From Candidatus Methylomirabilis sp. (GTDB taxonomy: Bacteria; Methylomirabilota; Methylomirabilia; Methylomirabilales; Methylomirabilaceae): a stretch of DNA of 64,000 nt. The position numbers were made by a program, and so were the translations under genes. The stretch is from positions 159,778 to 223,777 of the forward strand of contig NZ_JAQUOY010000001.1 of the NCBI RefSeq assembly GCF_028716865.1, given 5' to 3'. This document shows, piece by piece, positions 1 to 8,567 of the stretch. The notes under the pieces were generated by a model. That model saw only the letters and a list, made by a program, of their open reading frames with translations. It was not told the origin of the DNA and did no database searches. Position 1 is the first letter of the stretch; each line of letters starts with the position of its first letter.

Positions 1-2
1 AA

Positions 3-710
3 GTGAATGGGATTGCCATTATCCCGCTTGGGGAGTATCACTTCGGCAAGCCGAGTCGAATTACGGCGCGAACCTTCCTCGGGCGCGGCGGCATCATCGA
101 CATCGAGCGAGAAGCTCGAATGGGTGGCCGCATTCACAGCAAAGGCGTGTTGATCCTTTCAGGCTATCTCGGCGGCCGCTATGTGCAGCAGGCGCCCCTT
201 GCCTTGTCGGCGAGCCTCGCCTTCGAACAACTCTATGAAGAGGTGGAAGGCGACAGCGCCTCCTCAGCGGAGCTGTACGCGATCCTCTCAAGCCTGTCGG
301 GGCTACCGATCAAGCAGGGATTTGCGGTTACGGGATCGGTTAATCAGCAAGGAGTGGTTCAGGCTATCGGGGCCGTTAACGCCAAGATCGAAGGATTTTT
401 TGATGTCTGCCGCGCGAGGGGGCTGACAGGAGAACAGGGGGTCCTGATCCCGGCAAGCAATGTCCGACACCTCATGCTCAGGGAGGACGTCGTGGAAGCG
501 GTCGCCGCGGGACAATTTCAGATCTTTCCCATTCATACCATCGATGAGGGAATTGCCTTACTGACCGGGCGGCAAGCGGGCGAGTGCGGTCCGGATGGGA
601 CCTTTCCCGAAGGAAGCGTGAATGCGCTGGTACATGGGCGGCTGCGCGAGATGGCGGAGCAGGCGAAGGCCTACGGAGCGGAGAGTCCGGCGCCGTCCCG
701 CTCAGATTAG
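3..710 (+). CDS. Lon-type (S16) protease, C-terminal part
   Basis: This is the proteolytic end of an ATP-dependent Lon-like protease; the gene is already open at the window edge, so the AAA+ part lies upstream. The S16 domain fills the visible protein. The nucleophile serine is in the GDSASS motif (about residue 85 of the visible part) and the partner lysine is in NAKIEGFF (about residue 128), so the catalytic dyad is intact. Such proteases degrade damaged or regulatory proteins in the cytoplasm. The sequence resembles the uncharacterised Lon-like AAA proteases rather than classical LonA. A heat-shock protein gene follows closely, which fits a protein-quality-control context. Confidence 0.88.
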   Translation: MNGIAIIPLGEYHFGKPSRITARTFLGRGGIIDIEREARMGGRIHSKGVLILSGYLGGRYVQQAPLALSASLAFEQLYEEVEGDSASSAELYAILSSLSGLPIKQGFAVTGSVNQQGVVQAIGAVNAKIEGFFDVCRARGLTGEQGVLIPASNVRHLMLREDVVEAVAAGQFQIFPIHTIDEGIALLTGRQAGECGPDGTFPEGSVNALVHGRLREMAEQAKAYGAESPAPSRSD

Positions 711-711
711 A

Positions 712-864
712 ATGACGAGCAGTCCGATGGATGACTTCGTGCGCTGGTTTGATGAGATCGACCTCACGGACATCTCGCTGGTGGGCGGCAAGAATGTGTC
801 GCTCGGCGAGATGCATCAAAATCTCGAGGTGGATGGTGCCATCGACTGTCCGGTGATGGTCTGA
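712..864 (+). pseudogene. Phosphoenolpyruvate synthase N-terminal remnant
   Basis: A 50-codon open frame starts with ATG directly after the protease stop and carries FVRWFDEIDLTDISLVGGKN followed by SLGEM. That is the conserved opening of PEP synthase/PEP-utilising enzymes, where the GGKN segment belongs to the ATP-grasp nucleotide-binding domain. A whole enzyme has about 800 residues, so more than 90% is missing and no further PpsA-like segment follows before the next gene. The tail (AIDCPVMV) does not continue the N-terminal domain, which suggests a deletion joined unrelated or distant parts. I call it a truncated remnant; a functional 50-residue peptide is unlikely. Confidence 0.6.
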
Positions 865-924
865 TGGTGCAAGTTCCCGAAGTCGAGGCAGGCGACGGGA
901 AATGCTTCACAGAGGAGGTGAGAG

Positions 925-1449
925 ATGGCAGGTCAGAAAGTTCCGGTCAAGTCGGTCAAGAAGGTTGGTTCGTTGCTGAGCGAGCTGCTTGAGGTCGAGC
1001 GGCGAGTGTCTGAGCGCGCCCATGAGCTCTTCAGAGATCAGGGTTGGCAAGCCGGCCGCGAGTGTGAGTATTGGCTGCAGGCCGAAAAGGAGCTGCTGTG
1101 GCGACCGTGCGCGGAGTTGGTCGAGACCGACGGAGAGCTTCGAGTCAGCTTCGCCCTGGCCGGCCTGACTGCCAGGAATGTAAAGGTGCTGGTTGAACCC
1201 AACCACCTGACAGTGCGAGCGGCCACAGCGCACGAAGACAGGAAAGAAGAGGGGGCCTGCCACTTCTGCGAGTTTCATCGAGGGGAGCTGTACCGGTCAA
1301 TGGCGTTGCCGAGCACGGTCATTCCGGAGAAGGCTCAGGCGGAGATGAAAGACGGTATGCTGACCGTTGTACTTCCAAAGGGGAACGGATCAGGAGGCGG
1401 GAAGGTCAGGATAAAGAGAGCGTCGGCGAGGACGCGCGTGGAATCCTGA
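925..1449 (+). CDS. DUF2934-Hsp20 small heat-shock protein
   Basis: The protein of 174 residues has two parts. Residues about 25-58 (RAHELFRDQGWQAGRE onwards) match the short DUF2934 helical motif. Residues about 60-165 form an alpha-crystallin domain, seen in the strand-rich core (LRVSFALAGL, VKVLVEPNHLTV) and the late GMLTVVLPK motif. Hsp20 proteins are ATP-independent holdases for unfolding cytoplasmic proteins. A strong ribosome-binding site (gaggaggtgag) precedes the ATG. Position just downstream of a Lon-like protease gene supports a role in protein quality control. Confidence 0.85.
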   Translation: MAGQKVPVKSVKKVGSLLSELLEVERRVSERAHELFRDQGWQAGRECEYWLQAEKELLWRPCAELVETDGELRVSFALAGLTARNVKVLVEPNHLTVRAATAHEDRKEEGACHFCEFHRGELYRSMALPSTVIPEKAQAEMKDGMLTVVLPKGNGSGGGKVRIKRASARTRVES

Positions 1450-1581
1450 CGTGAGCGGACCAACGACCTCATCACATTAACCTGTCGCTATCGGTCACGA
1501 TCGAGTCGGGTGTAAGACCATCGTAACGGCGCGCAGAGGTCTCGGTACAGAGGCTATCGCCTGCGGGCAGGAGGTGCGATC

Positions 1582-2067
1582 ATGACAATTCCAGCACGGA
1601 TGCGCGAGTGGTTGGATCAGCAGCAGGTACGGTACGAGATCATTCCCCACAGGGAGGTGTACACGGCTCAGGAGGTGGCCGGCGCCACCCATATCCCCGG
1701 TCGAGCCTATGCCAAGGTGGTCATTCTGAAAGGGCGGCAAGGCCTGACGATGGCGGTCCTGCCGGCCAAGTGTCGATTGGATGTCGTTCGGGTGCGGCAA
1801 GTCTTGAACGACAGTACGGCGAGTCTGGACCCGGAGGCCGATTTCGCGCAGACATTTGCCGGCTGCGAGCCTGGAGCCATGCCTGCCTTCGGCAACCTCT
1901 ACGGGATCCCGGTATACTGCGATCAGCACTTAACGAAGGAGACGATGATCGCCTTCCCAGCGGGAAGCCACCACGAGGTGATCCGAATTGCGTCCAAGGA
2001 CTTTCTTCGGATAACGGGCGCTCAGGTACATGAGATGTGCACGATCGTGCACGAACAGGCCGCGTAA
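1582..2067 (+). CDS. YbaK/ProX-type aminoacyl-tRNA deacylase
   Basis: The 161-residue protein is a single YbaK/aminoacyl-tRNA deacylase domain. Recognisable parts are the N-terminal region around YEIIPHREVYTAQEVA, the segment YAKVVILKG carrying the conserved lysine of the active site, and the late GNLYGIPVYCD segment. Members hydrolyse mischarged tRNA such as Cys-tRNA(Pro) or Ala-tRNA(Pro) in trans; which substrate this one uses cannot be read from sequence alone. A GGAGGTG ribosome-binding site sits 6-8 bases ahead of ATG. Confidence 0.85.
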   Translation: MTIPARMREWLDQQQVRYEIIPHREVYTAQEVAGATHIPGRAYAKVVILKGRQGLTMAVLPAKCRLDVVRVRQVLNDSTASLDPEADFAQTFAGCEPGAMPAFGNLYGIPVYCDQHLTKETMIAFPAGSHHEVIRIASKDFLRITGAQVHEMCTIVHEQAA

Positions 2068-2416
2068 ATTGAGTACACAAAGGCTCAGGCGGAAGGTCTT
2101 GCTTTCAGAGAGCGGGAAGCCATGGAGTAGTATGATGCACTGAAAGCGGAACAGGTGACGGTTGGCAAAGAGATGCAGGCGAATACTTCCAGCGTCCAGC
2201 GTGATGAGTAAGTCTCTGCGGCCCCTTGGGCGAAAGTGCCTTAAGGGGCCGTTTCGCCCTTAGGGACGAGAGACGGCATCATTCGAATGCATAGCTCAAA
2301 AGATAAGGCCCGGAAAGTAAGCCCTCTTGCAGGAAGACCCGCCAAACTATCGACGCTTTGGCAGCGTCCCCGCAGCAGTGTGGGATTCTCTCCGAGACAC
2401 CATTAAAGGAGAGTCT
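2068..2416. other. Intergenic region upstream of glgP
   Basis: No credible gene is visible. The stretch holds the two interleaved hairpins at 2219-2259 and, nearer the glgP start, a short hairpin (gacgct/agcgtc, 2352-2368). An AGGAGAG ribosome-binding site lies just before the ATG at 2417. It probably contains the promoter and leader of the phosphorylase gene, but I see no strong -35/-10 pair. Confidence 0.5.
2219..2259 (+). promoter_or_regulatory. Two mutually exclusive hairpins (possible attenuator)
   Basis: A perfect 9-bp stem pairs 2219-2227 (cggcccctt) with 2243-2251 (aaggggccg). A second perfect 8-bp stem pairs 2228-2235 (gggcgaaa) with 2252-2259 (tttcgccc). The segments lie in the order A-B-A'-B' without spacers between A and B or between A' and B', so the two stems cannot sterically form together as a simple pseudoknot and are better read as alternatives. 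The A hairpin is followed by only three T residues, so as a terminator it would be weak. It could end the previous transcript or act in a glgP leader. Confidence 0.5.
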
Positions 2417-4966
2417 ATGGGTAAACACACCCGTACCAGCCATCCAATCTACAACCTTCTCCCTATGGAAGTCGAGGGATTCGATGCCCTTGCCGAGCTG
2501 GCCTTGGATATGCGCTGGTCGTGGAACCATGCCGCCGACGAAGTGTGGCGGCAGCTTGATCCCGCGCTTTGGGAACTCACGCATAACCCATGGGTCGTCT
2601 TGCAGACGGTCTCGCGGGACCAGCTCGAGCGCGTGCTGGCCGATCCTATGTTCCACAAAAGCGTCGATGAACTTGTACAAGCCAAGCGGCAAGTGGCCGA
2701 GGCGTCCGCGTGGTTTCAGCACACCTACCCGCAGTCTCCTCTGACCTGTGTCGCGTATTTCAGCATGGAATTCATGTTGAGCGAAGCGCTCCCTATCTAT
2801 TCGGGCGGGCTTGGCAATGTGGCCGGCGATCAGCTCAAATCCGCCAGCGATCTGGGCGTACCGGTGATCGGCGTGGGACTGCTCTACCAGCAAGGCTATT
2901 TTCGGCAGGTCATCGACGAGGACGGCGCGCAACAAGCCCTCTTTCCATATAACGATCCAGGACAACTGCCGATCACGCCGTTACGCCACCCGAACGGGGA
3001 GTGGTTGCGGTTGGAGATCGCTTTACCCAGTTACTCGGTCTGGCTGCGCGCCTGGCAGGTCCAGGTCGGCAGAGTACAACTCTACCTGCTGGACAGCAAT
3101 GACGCGGCGAACTTTCCCGCTCATCGAGGGATCACAAGCGAACTCTATGGAGGGGGGCCGGAACTGCGCCTCAAGCAAGAACTACTCCTCGGGATCGGCG
3201 GATGGCGGCTGCTCAGCGCGCTCGGCATCCAGCCGGAAGTCTGTCACCTGAATGAAGGACATGCAGCCTTCGCCGTGTTGGAACGCGCCCTGAGCTTCAT
3301 GAAAGAGACGGGGCAGCCCTTCGACGTGGCACTAGCCGTTACGCGAGCGGGAAACCTTTTCACCACCCACACGGCAGTAGCCGACGGCTTTGACCGCTTC
3401 GATCCTGCCCTCATCAAGCAATACCTCGGTGGCTACGCCGAGCAGAAGCTTGGCATCACACTCCACGATTTGCTGGCCCTGGGCCGGCAGAACCCGGACG
3501 ACTCGTCGGAACGTTTCAACATGGCCTATCTGGCGATCCGCGGAAGCGGGGCGGTCAATGGCGTGAGTCGATTGCATGGGAAGGTGAGCCGGCTCCTCTT
3601 TGAGTCTCTCTTTCCGCACTGGCCGCAAGACGACGTGCCGGTTGGACACGTGACCAACGGAGTTCATATGCCGAGTTGGGACTCGGCGGCAGCCGACGAT
3701 CTGTGGACGAAGGCCTGTGGAAAAGACCGCTGGCTGAGGACAACAGAAACCCTGGATCAGGACATTCGCCGTATCTCCGATTCCAGGCTCTGGCAATTTC
3801 GCACCGCTGCCAGCCAGTCTCTCATAGAATACGCTCGGGAGCGGTTGTCCCGGCAACTGGCCGCCTCCGGCGCGTCGCCCGAGGCGGTTGACGGGGCGAC
3901 ACATCTATTTGATCCCCACGCCTTGACACTAGGCTTTGCGCGGCGCTTCGCGACCTACAAGAGACCGAATCTGCTGCTGCACGACCCGGAGCGACTGCTT
4001 CGCCTGTTAACCAATCCAGAGCGACCGGTGCAACTCATCATCGCCGGCAAGGCCCATCCGGACGACCGGGCGGGGCAGGCCTTGATCCATGAATGGATAC
4101 ATTTCATCCGCCAGCCAGATGCCAGACCCCACATCGTCTTCTTGAGCGACTACGACATGTTGTTAACGGAGCGCCTGGTGCAGGGGGTGGACGTCTGGAT
4201 CAACACCCCACGACGACCCTGGGAGGCCTGTGGAACGAGCGGCATGAAGGTGCTCGTCAATGGCGGCATCAATCTGTCGGAATTGGACGGCTGGTGGGCG
4301 GAAGCCTACACCCCTGAAGTGGGGTGGGCGTTGGGGGATGGTCAGGAGCATGACGAGGATACTGCCTGGGACGCGGTTGAAGCCGCAGCGCTCTACGATC
4401 TGCTCGAACGCCAGGTGGTTCCCGAGTTTTACACCCGCAATGGGGAGGGCATCCCCACCGCCTGGGTGGCGCGCATGCGGGAAAGCATGGCGCGGTTGAC
4501 ACCGCGCTTCTCCGCCAACCGCACGGTGCGCGAATACACCGAGCAACACTACCTTCCGGCTGCGTTAGCCTTTCGTGAGCGCGCTGCCGATCAAGGCGCA
4601 GTGGGAAGGCAGATGGTCGATTGGCTGCACAGTCTGGAGCAGAAATGGGCCTCGCTACACTTCGGCGAAGTGAAGGTTGAGACTCGTGACGAGCAGCACG
4701 TATTTGAAGTTCAGGTCTGTCTCAATGACCTCGACCCTAAGGCGGTGCGGGTAGAGCTGTACGCCGACGACGTCATGGGCAGTGCTCCCGTGCGGCAGGA
4801 GATGAAGCGCATTCGTCAACTGGCCGGCGCGTCAGGCGGCTACGTGTACAGCGCGGCTGTATCTGCTGCTCGCCCTTCAGCGGACTATACGGCGCGAGTC
4901 ATGCCGCACTGCGACGGCGTTGCGATCCCACTGGAATGCGCTCACGTACTGTGGCGGCCCCGGTAA
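2417..4966 (+). CDS. glgP: Alpha-1,4-glucan (glycogen) phosphorylase
   Basis: The enzyme releases glucose-1-phosphate from glycogen or maltodextrin with pyridoxal phosphate as cofactor. The 849-residue protein begins with the DUF3417 domain typical of the short bacterial/archaeal phosphorylase type (LPMEVEGFDALAELALDMRWSW) and continues with the two-domain phosphorylase fold. Visible family motifs are YFSMEF, GGLGNVAGDQLKSASDLG, the HLNEGHAAF segment, FARRFATYKR, and the cofactor region RPWEACGTSGMK, where the final lysine would hold PLP. The ATG at 2417 is chosen over an earlier in-frame start because of its AGGAGAG site and the family's usual start. Adjacent genes do not form an obvious glycogen operon. 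Confidence 0.95.
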   Translation: MGKHTRTSHPIYNLLPMEVEGFDALAELALDMRWSWNHAADEVWRQLDPALWELTHNPWVVLQTVSRDQLERVLADPMFHKSVDELVQAKRQVAEASAWFQHTYPQSPLTCVAYFSMEFMLSEALPIYSGGLGNVAGDQLKSASDLGVPVIGVGLLYQQGYFRQVIDEDGAQQALFPYNDPGQLPITPLRHPNGEWLRLEIALPSYSVWLRAWQVQVGRVQLYLLDSNDAANFPAHRGITSELYGGGPELRLKQELLLGIGGWRLLSALGIQPEVCHLNEGHAAFAVLERALSFMKETGQPFDVALAVTRAGNLFTTHTAVADGFDRFDPALIKQYLGGYAEQKLGITLHDLLALGRQNPDDSSERFNMAYLAIRGSGAVNGVSRLHGKVSRLLFESLFPHWPQDDVPVGHVTNGVHMPSWDSAAADDLWTKACGKDRWLRTTETLDQDIRRISDSRLWQFRTAASQSLIEYARERLSRQLAASGASPEAVDGATHLFDPHALTLGFARRFATYKRPNLLLHDPERLLRLLTNPERPVQLIIAGKAHPDDRAGQALIHEWIHFIRQPDARPHIVFLSDYDMLLTERLVQGVDVWINTPRRPWEACGTSGMKVLVNGGINLSELDGWWAEAYTPEVGWALGDGQEHDEDTAWDAVEAAALYDLLERQVVPEFYTRNGEGIPTAWVARMRESMARLTPRFSANRTVREYTEQHYLPAALAFRERAADQGAVGRQMVDWLHSLEQKWASLHFGEVKVETRDEQHVFEVQVCLNDLDPKAVRVELYADDVMGSAPVRQEMKRIRQLAGASGGYVYSAAVSAARPSADYTARVMPHCDGVAIPLECAHVLWRPR

Positions 4967-4991
4967 CGTGACTCGCACACCTCGTATGCCC

Positions 4992-5480
4992 TTACAGTTT
5001 ATAGCCGAACCGGCGGAGCAGTGCCTTTCGTTCGGTGATGTCGGTCTCCTGCTCAATCCCCTTCGACGCCAACCCATCTACGACCCCGACGATACCACGT
5101 CCGGTGGCCGTTTCAGCCAGTATCACCTCTACCGGATTGGCAGTTGCGCAATAGATACCGCAGACCTCCGGCACCTGGCGAATCACTGGCAGGACGTTGA
5201 TCGGAAAGCTGTTCTGAAGGAAGATCAGAAAACTGTGACCGGCCCCGATCGCGTAGGCGTTGTTGCGCGCCAGCTCTACCAGCGCCTGGTCGGTCCCGCT
5301 CCATCGCACCAGGCACGGCCCTGACGACTCGCAGAAGGCGAGGCCAAAGGCGATACCAGGCACAGCCGTCACAAGGGCTTCGTGCAGGTCCTCAACAGTC
5401 TTGATAAAGTGGGCTTGTCCCAGGATCAGATTGATCGATTCAGGTTTCTGGATGGTCACGGAAATAAAATTGACCGCCAT
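4992..5480 (-). CDS. Adenosine-specific kinase (DUF355)
   Basis: The 162-residue protein matches the adenosine-specific kinase family over its whole length: the opening INLILGQAHFIKTVEDLHEA, then GLAFCESSGPCLVR, AIGAGHSF, FPINVL, FCATANPVEV-like IYCATANPVEV, and GRGIVGVVDG. The family, best known from archaea and thermophiles, is reported to phosphorylate adenosine and is unlike ribokinase-type adenosine kinases. The gene converges on glgP and stands alone. Function beyond family membership is inferred. Confidence 0.85.
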   Translation of the reverse strand: MAVNFISVTIQKPESINLILGQAHFIKTVEDLHEALVTAVPGIAFGLAFCESSGPCLVRWSGTDQALVELARNNAYAIGAGHSFLIFLQNSFPINVLPVIRQVPEVCGIYCATANPVEVILAETATGRGIVGVVDGLASKGIEQETDITERKALLRRFGYKL

Positions 5481-5597
5481 GGTTTCTTCCTCCGGGATGT
5501 TGTCTGGCCGATGATTGAGTATGCGATGTCGCCTAGGACTGCTCGCTGGCCTCGTATCAACCTACGCTCGATTGCCGTAGTGAGTTGGGTAGCGGGC

Positions 5598-5945
5598 TCA
5601 TGGCGCAAACATCTCTTGCAGAACCGCAAGCGTCCGGCCCAGTGTGGCGGGCGACAACTGTCCGAGTCGGCGCACCAGGCGTTCGCGATCGACCGTGCGA
5701 ATCTGGTCGAGCACGATGCGACCCACCCGCCCTCCGAAACGGCATGGCACGCGAAATGGGTACGCCTGACCGCCCGTGGTCAGCGGTGCGACGATCACGG
5801 TGCGCAGGTGCTCATTGAGTTCGTCCGGGGAAACGACGACACAAGGCCGGGTCTTCTGAATCTCACTGCCTCGTGTAGGATTCAGATCAACCAGGAAGAC
5901 CTCACCGCGACGGATGGCCTCGAAGGTTACCACCGCCACTCCCAC
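5598..5945 (-). CDS. mazF: MazF/PemK-type toxin endoribonuclease
   Basis: The 115-residue protein has the MazF/PemK fold signature: RRGEVFLVDLNPTRGSEIQKTRPCVVVSPDELN, then VIVAPLTT and IVLDQIRTVDRERL. MazF toxins cleave mRNA at short sequences when not bound by their antitoxin. The conserved arginine of KTRPCVV and the threonine of APLTT are present, so the toxin looks intact. Its start overlaps the upstream antitoxin gene by 19 bases, as is usual in this family; internal GTG starts a few codons on are also possible. Confidence 0.88.
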   Translation of the reverse strand: MGVAVVTFEAIRRGEVFLVDLNPTRGSEIQKTRPCVVVSPDELNEHLRTVIVAPLTTGGQAYPFRVPCRFGGRVGRIVLDQIRTVDRERLVRRLGQLSPATLGRTLAVLQEMFAP

Positions 5946-6181
5946 TCCTGCTCATCAAAATGTGTCGGAGTAGGCGGATTAAGTAAACTGTCTTCGTCTC
6001 GCTCGCGCAACTGTTTGGCTGCTTCCGCCCATCCTGAGCGTGGGGTTGCTGAGGGCGCGATGATGATAGCCCCCTCTCGTACCCGAACCTCTACCTCATC
6101 GGTGAGGCCGGCCTCCTCGATGATGGGCTTTGGCAAGCGGATGCCGCGAGAATTGCCGATGCGAACCAAGCGAGTCTTCAT
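5927..6181 (-). CDS. mazE: MazE-type antitoxin (AbrB/SpoVT DNA-binding fold)
   Basis: The 84-residue protein opens with a swapped-hairpin AbrB domain (TRLVRIGNSRGIRLPKPIIEEAGL, EVEVRVREGAIII), which binds the operon promoter. The acidic, proline-containing C-terminal tail would wrap around the toxin. It is the first gene of the pair and overlaps the toxin gene. Autoregulation is expected from the family but no operator was identified. Confidence 0.87.
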   Translation of the reverse strand: MKTRLVRIGNSRGIRLPKPIIEEAGLTDEVEVRVREGAIIIAPSATPRSGWAEAAKQLRERDEDSLLNPPTPTHFDEQEWEWRW

Positions 6182-6284
6182 GAGCGCACACCTCCCATCA
6201 AGGTAATTACATTATAATCACACCCGCGTAGATGTGTCAACGGTGGGCAGTCTGGCTAACCAGCGGTTGGGTCTGTCGGACTTC

Positions 6285-8567
6285 CTATAGATAGTGGCCG
6301 AGCGTGGAGTCCTGTTGTGGCACAATCTGGCGCAGGCGCTTGCCGACCTCGGCGTACTCCCGCTCCATTGTCTCGGTGACAGACGGGAGTGTCTCGGCAA
6401 GAGCGGCCAGGAAGTCGGCGTGTGTGACCGCCTTGGCCTCCAGGTCCTTCCGCAGGGCAAGCTGGGCAGCCCGCATACAGACTAAGGCCAGGTCGGCCCC
6501 GGTAAAGTGGTCGGTCCTGCGGACAAGATCCTTCAGGTCCACATCATCGGCGAGGGCCATACGATGGGTGTGCACAGCAAGGATTTCGTGGCGGGCGGCG
6601 GCATCCGGGACCGGAACGTACACCAGCGCATCGAAGCGCCCTGGCCGCAGGAGCGCCGGATCGATGAGATCGGGCCGGTTCGTGGCCCCCAGGATGACCA
6701 CTCCGCGCAGTTCCTCCAGGCCGTCCAACTCGGAGAGGAGTTGGTTCACGATCCGCTCGGTGACGTGCGGTTCGCCTGCCGCCGTCCCACGTCGCGGCAC
6801 AAGGGCATCCACCTCGTCGAAGAACACGATGGCGGGGGCCACTTGGCGGGCCTTGGCGAAGAACTCTCGAATCCGCTGCTCCGACTCGCCGTACCACTTA
6901 GAGAGCAGGTCGCTCCCTTTGGCCAGCATGAAGTTGGCCTTTGCCTCGTTGGCGACCGCCTTGGCCAGAAGCGTCTTGCCGGTCCCCGGCGGACCATAGA
7001 GCAGGACCCCTTTTGGTGGCTTGATGCCGAGGCGCTCGAAGGCCTGAGGATGGGTCAGAGGCAGCTCCACAGACTCCCGAAGGGCCCTTTTCACGTCGGC
7101 CAGGCCGCCGACATCGTTCCAGGTGACCCGAGGGACCTCGATGAACAACTCCCGAAGGGCAGAAGGGCGGATCCGCCGCAAGGCCTGGTTGAAGTCCTCA
7201 TGAGTGACGACCAGGCGCTGCAACACCTCGGCCGGGAACGTCTCAAGCCTCAAATCCAGATCCGGGAGAACGCGCCGCAACGCATTCAGGGCGGCCTCAC
7301 GACAGAGGGCAGCCAGATCTGATCCGACGCATCCATGCGTAAGGTCCGCCACCCAATCCAGGTTTACGTCCGGGGCAAGCGGCATGGCCCGCGTGTGGAT
7401 CGTGAGGATCTGGCGCCGCCCATTGCGGTCCGGCACACGCAGCTCAATCTCTCGGTCGAAGCGGCCTGGGCGGCGCAATGCCAGATCGATCGCGCCGACT
7501 CGGTTCGTGGCCCCGATGACAATCACGTTGCCGCGTGGCATGAGGCCATCCATTAATGTCAGAAGCTGGGCTACGACCCGCCGTTCCACTTCACCCATCA
7601 CCGCCTCACGCTTGGGGGCGATGGAATCAAGCTCGTCGATGAAAATGATGGCGGGTGGGTTGTCTTGCCCCTCCTGAAAGATGGCTCTCAGCCGTTCCTC
7701 CGATTCGCCATAGAATCGCCCCATGATCTCTGGTCCATTGATGGTGGCGAAGTGAGCCTTGGCCTCATTGGCCAAGGCCTGGGCCAGGAGGGTCTTGCCG
7801 GTCCCCGGCGGACCGTGCAGAAGCACGCCCTTGGGCGGTGCGATTCCAAGCCGATCGAACAGCTCCGGATGCTTGAGCGGTAGTTCGACGACCTCCCGAA
7901 TTTCACTGATCACCTCGCCCAGCCCGCCGATGTCGTCGTAGGTGATATCCGGGAGGCGGGTCTCCTTGGTCTCCACGTACTCCGGCAGGAGTTCCACCTC
8001 GGTTTGGGGATTGATGCGCACAATGCCGGACGGGACGGTGCCGGCGACGACCAGGCGCACCTCGCCAAGCCCGATCGCCAGGGAGCCGAGTAAGCCTCGG
8101 AAGAGCTCCTCCGGATACATCCCGGGTGGGACGATCTCCTTTGAGCGTGAGGCTGTTCCGACCGAGATCAGGTCGCCACGAACCACAGGACGGTAGAGGA
8201 GCGCCTGGCGGAGCACCTCGCCCGGAGCGACGGCGCGCAAGCCTTTGCGAGCGGGCGCCAGCGTCACCTTCTGCGCATCCCGCCAGGGAGCCTTTCGCAC
8301 CTGCACGTAATCCCCTATACTGGCATGGGCATTGGTGCGAATCACGCCATCGACTCGGATCACGTCCAGGCCTTGATCGGCCGAGCGAGCCGCCGCCACC
8401 AGGGCAGCCGTTTCCCGCTCTCCGATAATGGAGACGATCTCACCCCGCTCCAGCTCCAGGACGGCAAAGGCCGCATCGCTGACGCGGACAATCCCGCGGC
8501 CGACGTCTTCCTGGCCTGCCTCGGCCACCTTCAGGCGGATCCCCTCCGTCACTTGAGCCTGTTGCAT
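6285..8567 (-). CDS. CDC48/VAT-type double AAA+ ATPase
   Basis: The 760-residue protein has the layout of archaeal VAT and eukaryotic p97: an N domain (about 5-190, with the CDC48 N-domain pattern GRGIVRVSDAAF) and two AAA+ modules. Module 1 has GPPGTGKT at 252-259 and the Walker B pair DE at 311-312; module 2 has GPPGTGKT at 525-532 and DE at 584-585. Both keep the GATNR sensor and arginine-finger RRPGRFD/LRPGRFD segments, so both should hydrolyse ATP. VAT-type unfoldases feed substrates to proteases. Presence in a bacterium is uncommon but known; a bacterial proteasome gene is not seen nearby, and the Lon-like protease 6 kb away is only a possible partner. Confidence 0.93.
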   Translation of the reverse strand: MQQAQVTEGIRLKVAEAGQEDVGRGIVRVSDAAFAVLELERGEIVSIIGERETAALVAAARSADQGLDVIRVDGVIRTNAHASIGDYVQVRKAPWRDAQKVTLAPARKGLRAVAPGEVLRQALLYRPVVRGDLISVGTASRSKEIVPPGMYPEELFRGLLGSLAIGLGEVRLVVAGTVPSGIVRINPQTEVELLPEYVETKETRLPDITYDDIGGLGEVISEIREVVELPLKHPELFDRLGIAPPKGVLLHGPPGTGKTLLAQALANEAKAHFATINGPEIMGRFYGESEERLRAIFQEGQDNPPAIIFIDELDSIAPKREAVMGEVERRVVAQLLTLMDGLMPRGNVIVIGATNRVGAIDLALRRPGRFDREIELRVPDRNGRRQILTIHTRAMPLAPDVNLDWVADLTHGCVGSDLAALCREAALNALRRVLPDLDLRLETFPAEVLQRLVVTHEDFNQALRRIRPSALRELFIEVPRVTWNDVGGLADVKRALRESVELPLTHPQAFERLGIKPPKGVLLYGPPGTGKTLLAKAVANEAKANFMLAKGSDLLSKWYGESEQRIREFFAKARQVAPAIVFFDEVDALVPRRGTAAGEPHVTERIVNQLLSELDGLEELRGVVILGATNRPDLIDPALLRPGRFDALVYVPVPDAAARHEILAVHTHRMALADDVDLKDLVRRTDHFTGADLALVCMRAAQLALRKDLEAKAVTHADFLAALAETLPSVTETMEREYAEVGKRLRQIVPQQDSTLGHYL

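Noticed and set aside
2331..2350. String gcaggaagacccgcc resembles the B12 box of cobalamin riboswitches
   Set aside because: It has an extra base relative to the consensus, no GCCACTG element precedes it, and the gene downstream is glycogen phosphorylase.
2279..2965. Long open frame opposite glgP
   Set aside because: It mirrors the strong glgP coding frame, has no family resemblance and no ribosome-binding site; a GC-rich shadow.
5382..6206. 274-codon plus-strand frame across MazEF
   Set aside because: It is antisense to two well-supported genes and its composition (Ser/Arg-rich) is typical for a shadow frame.
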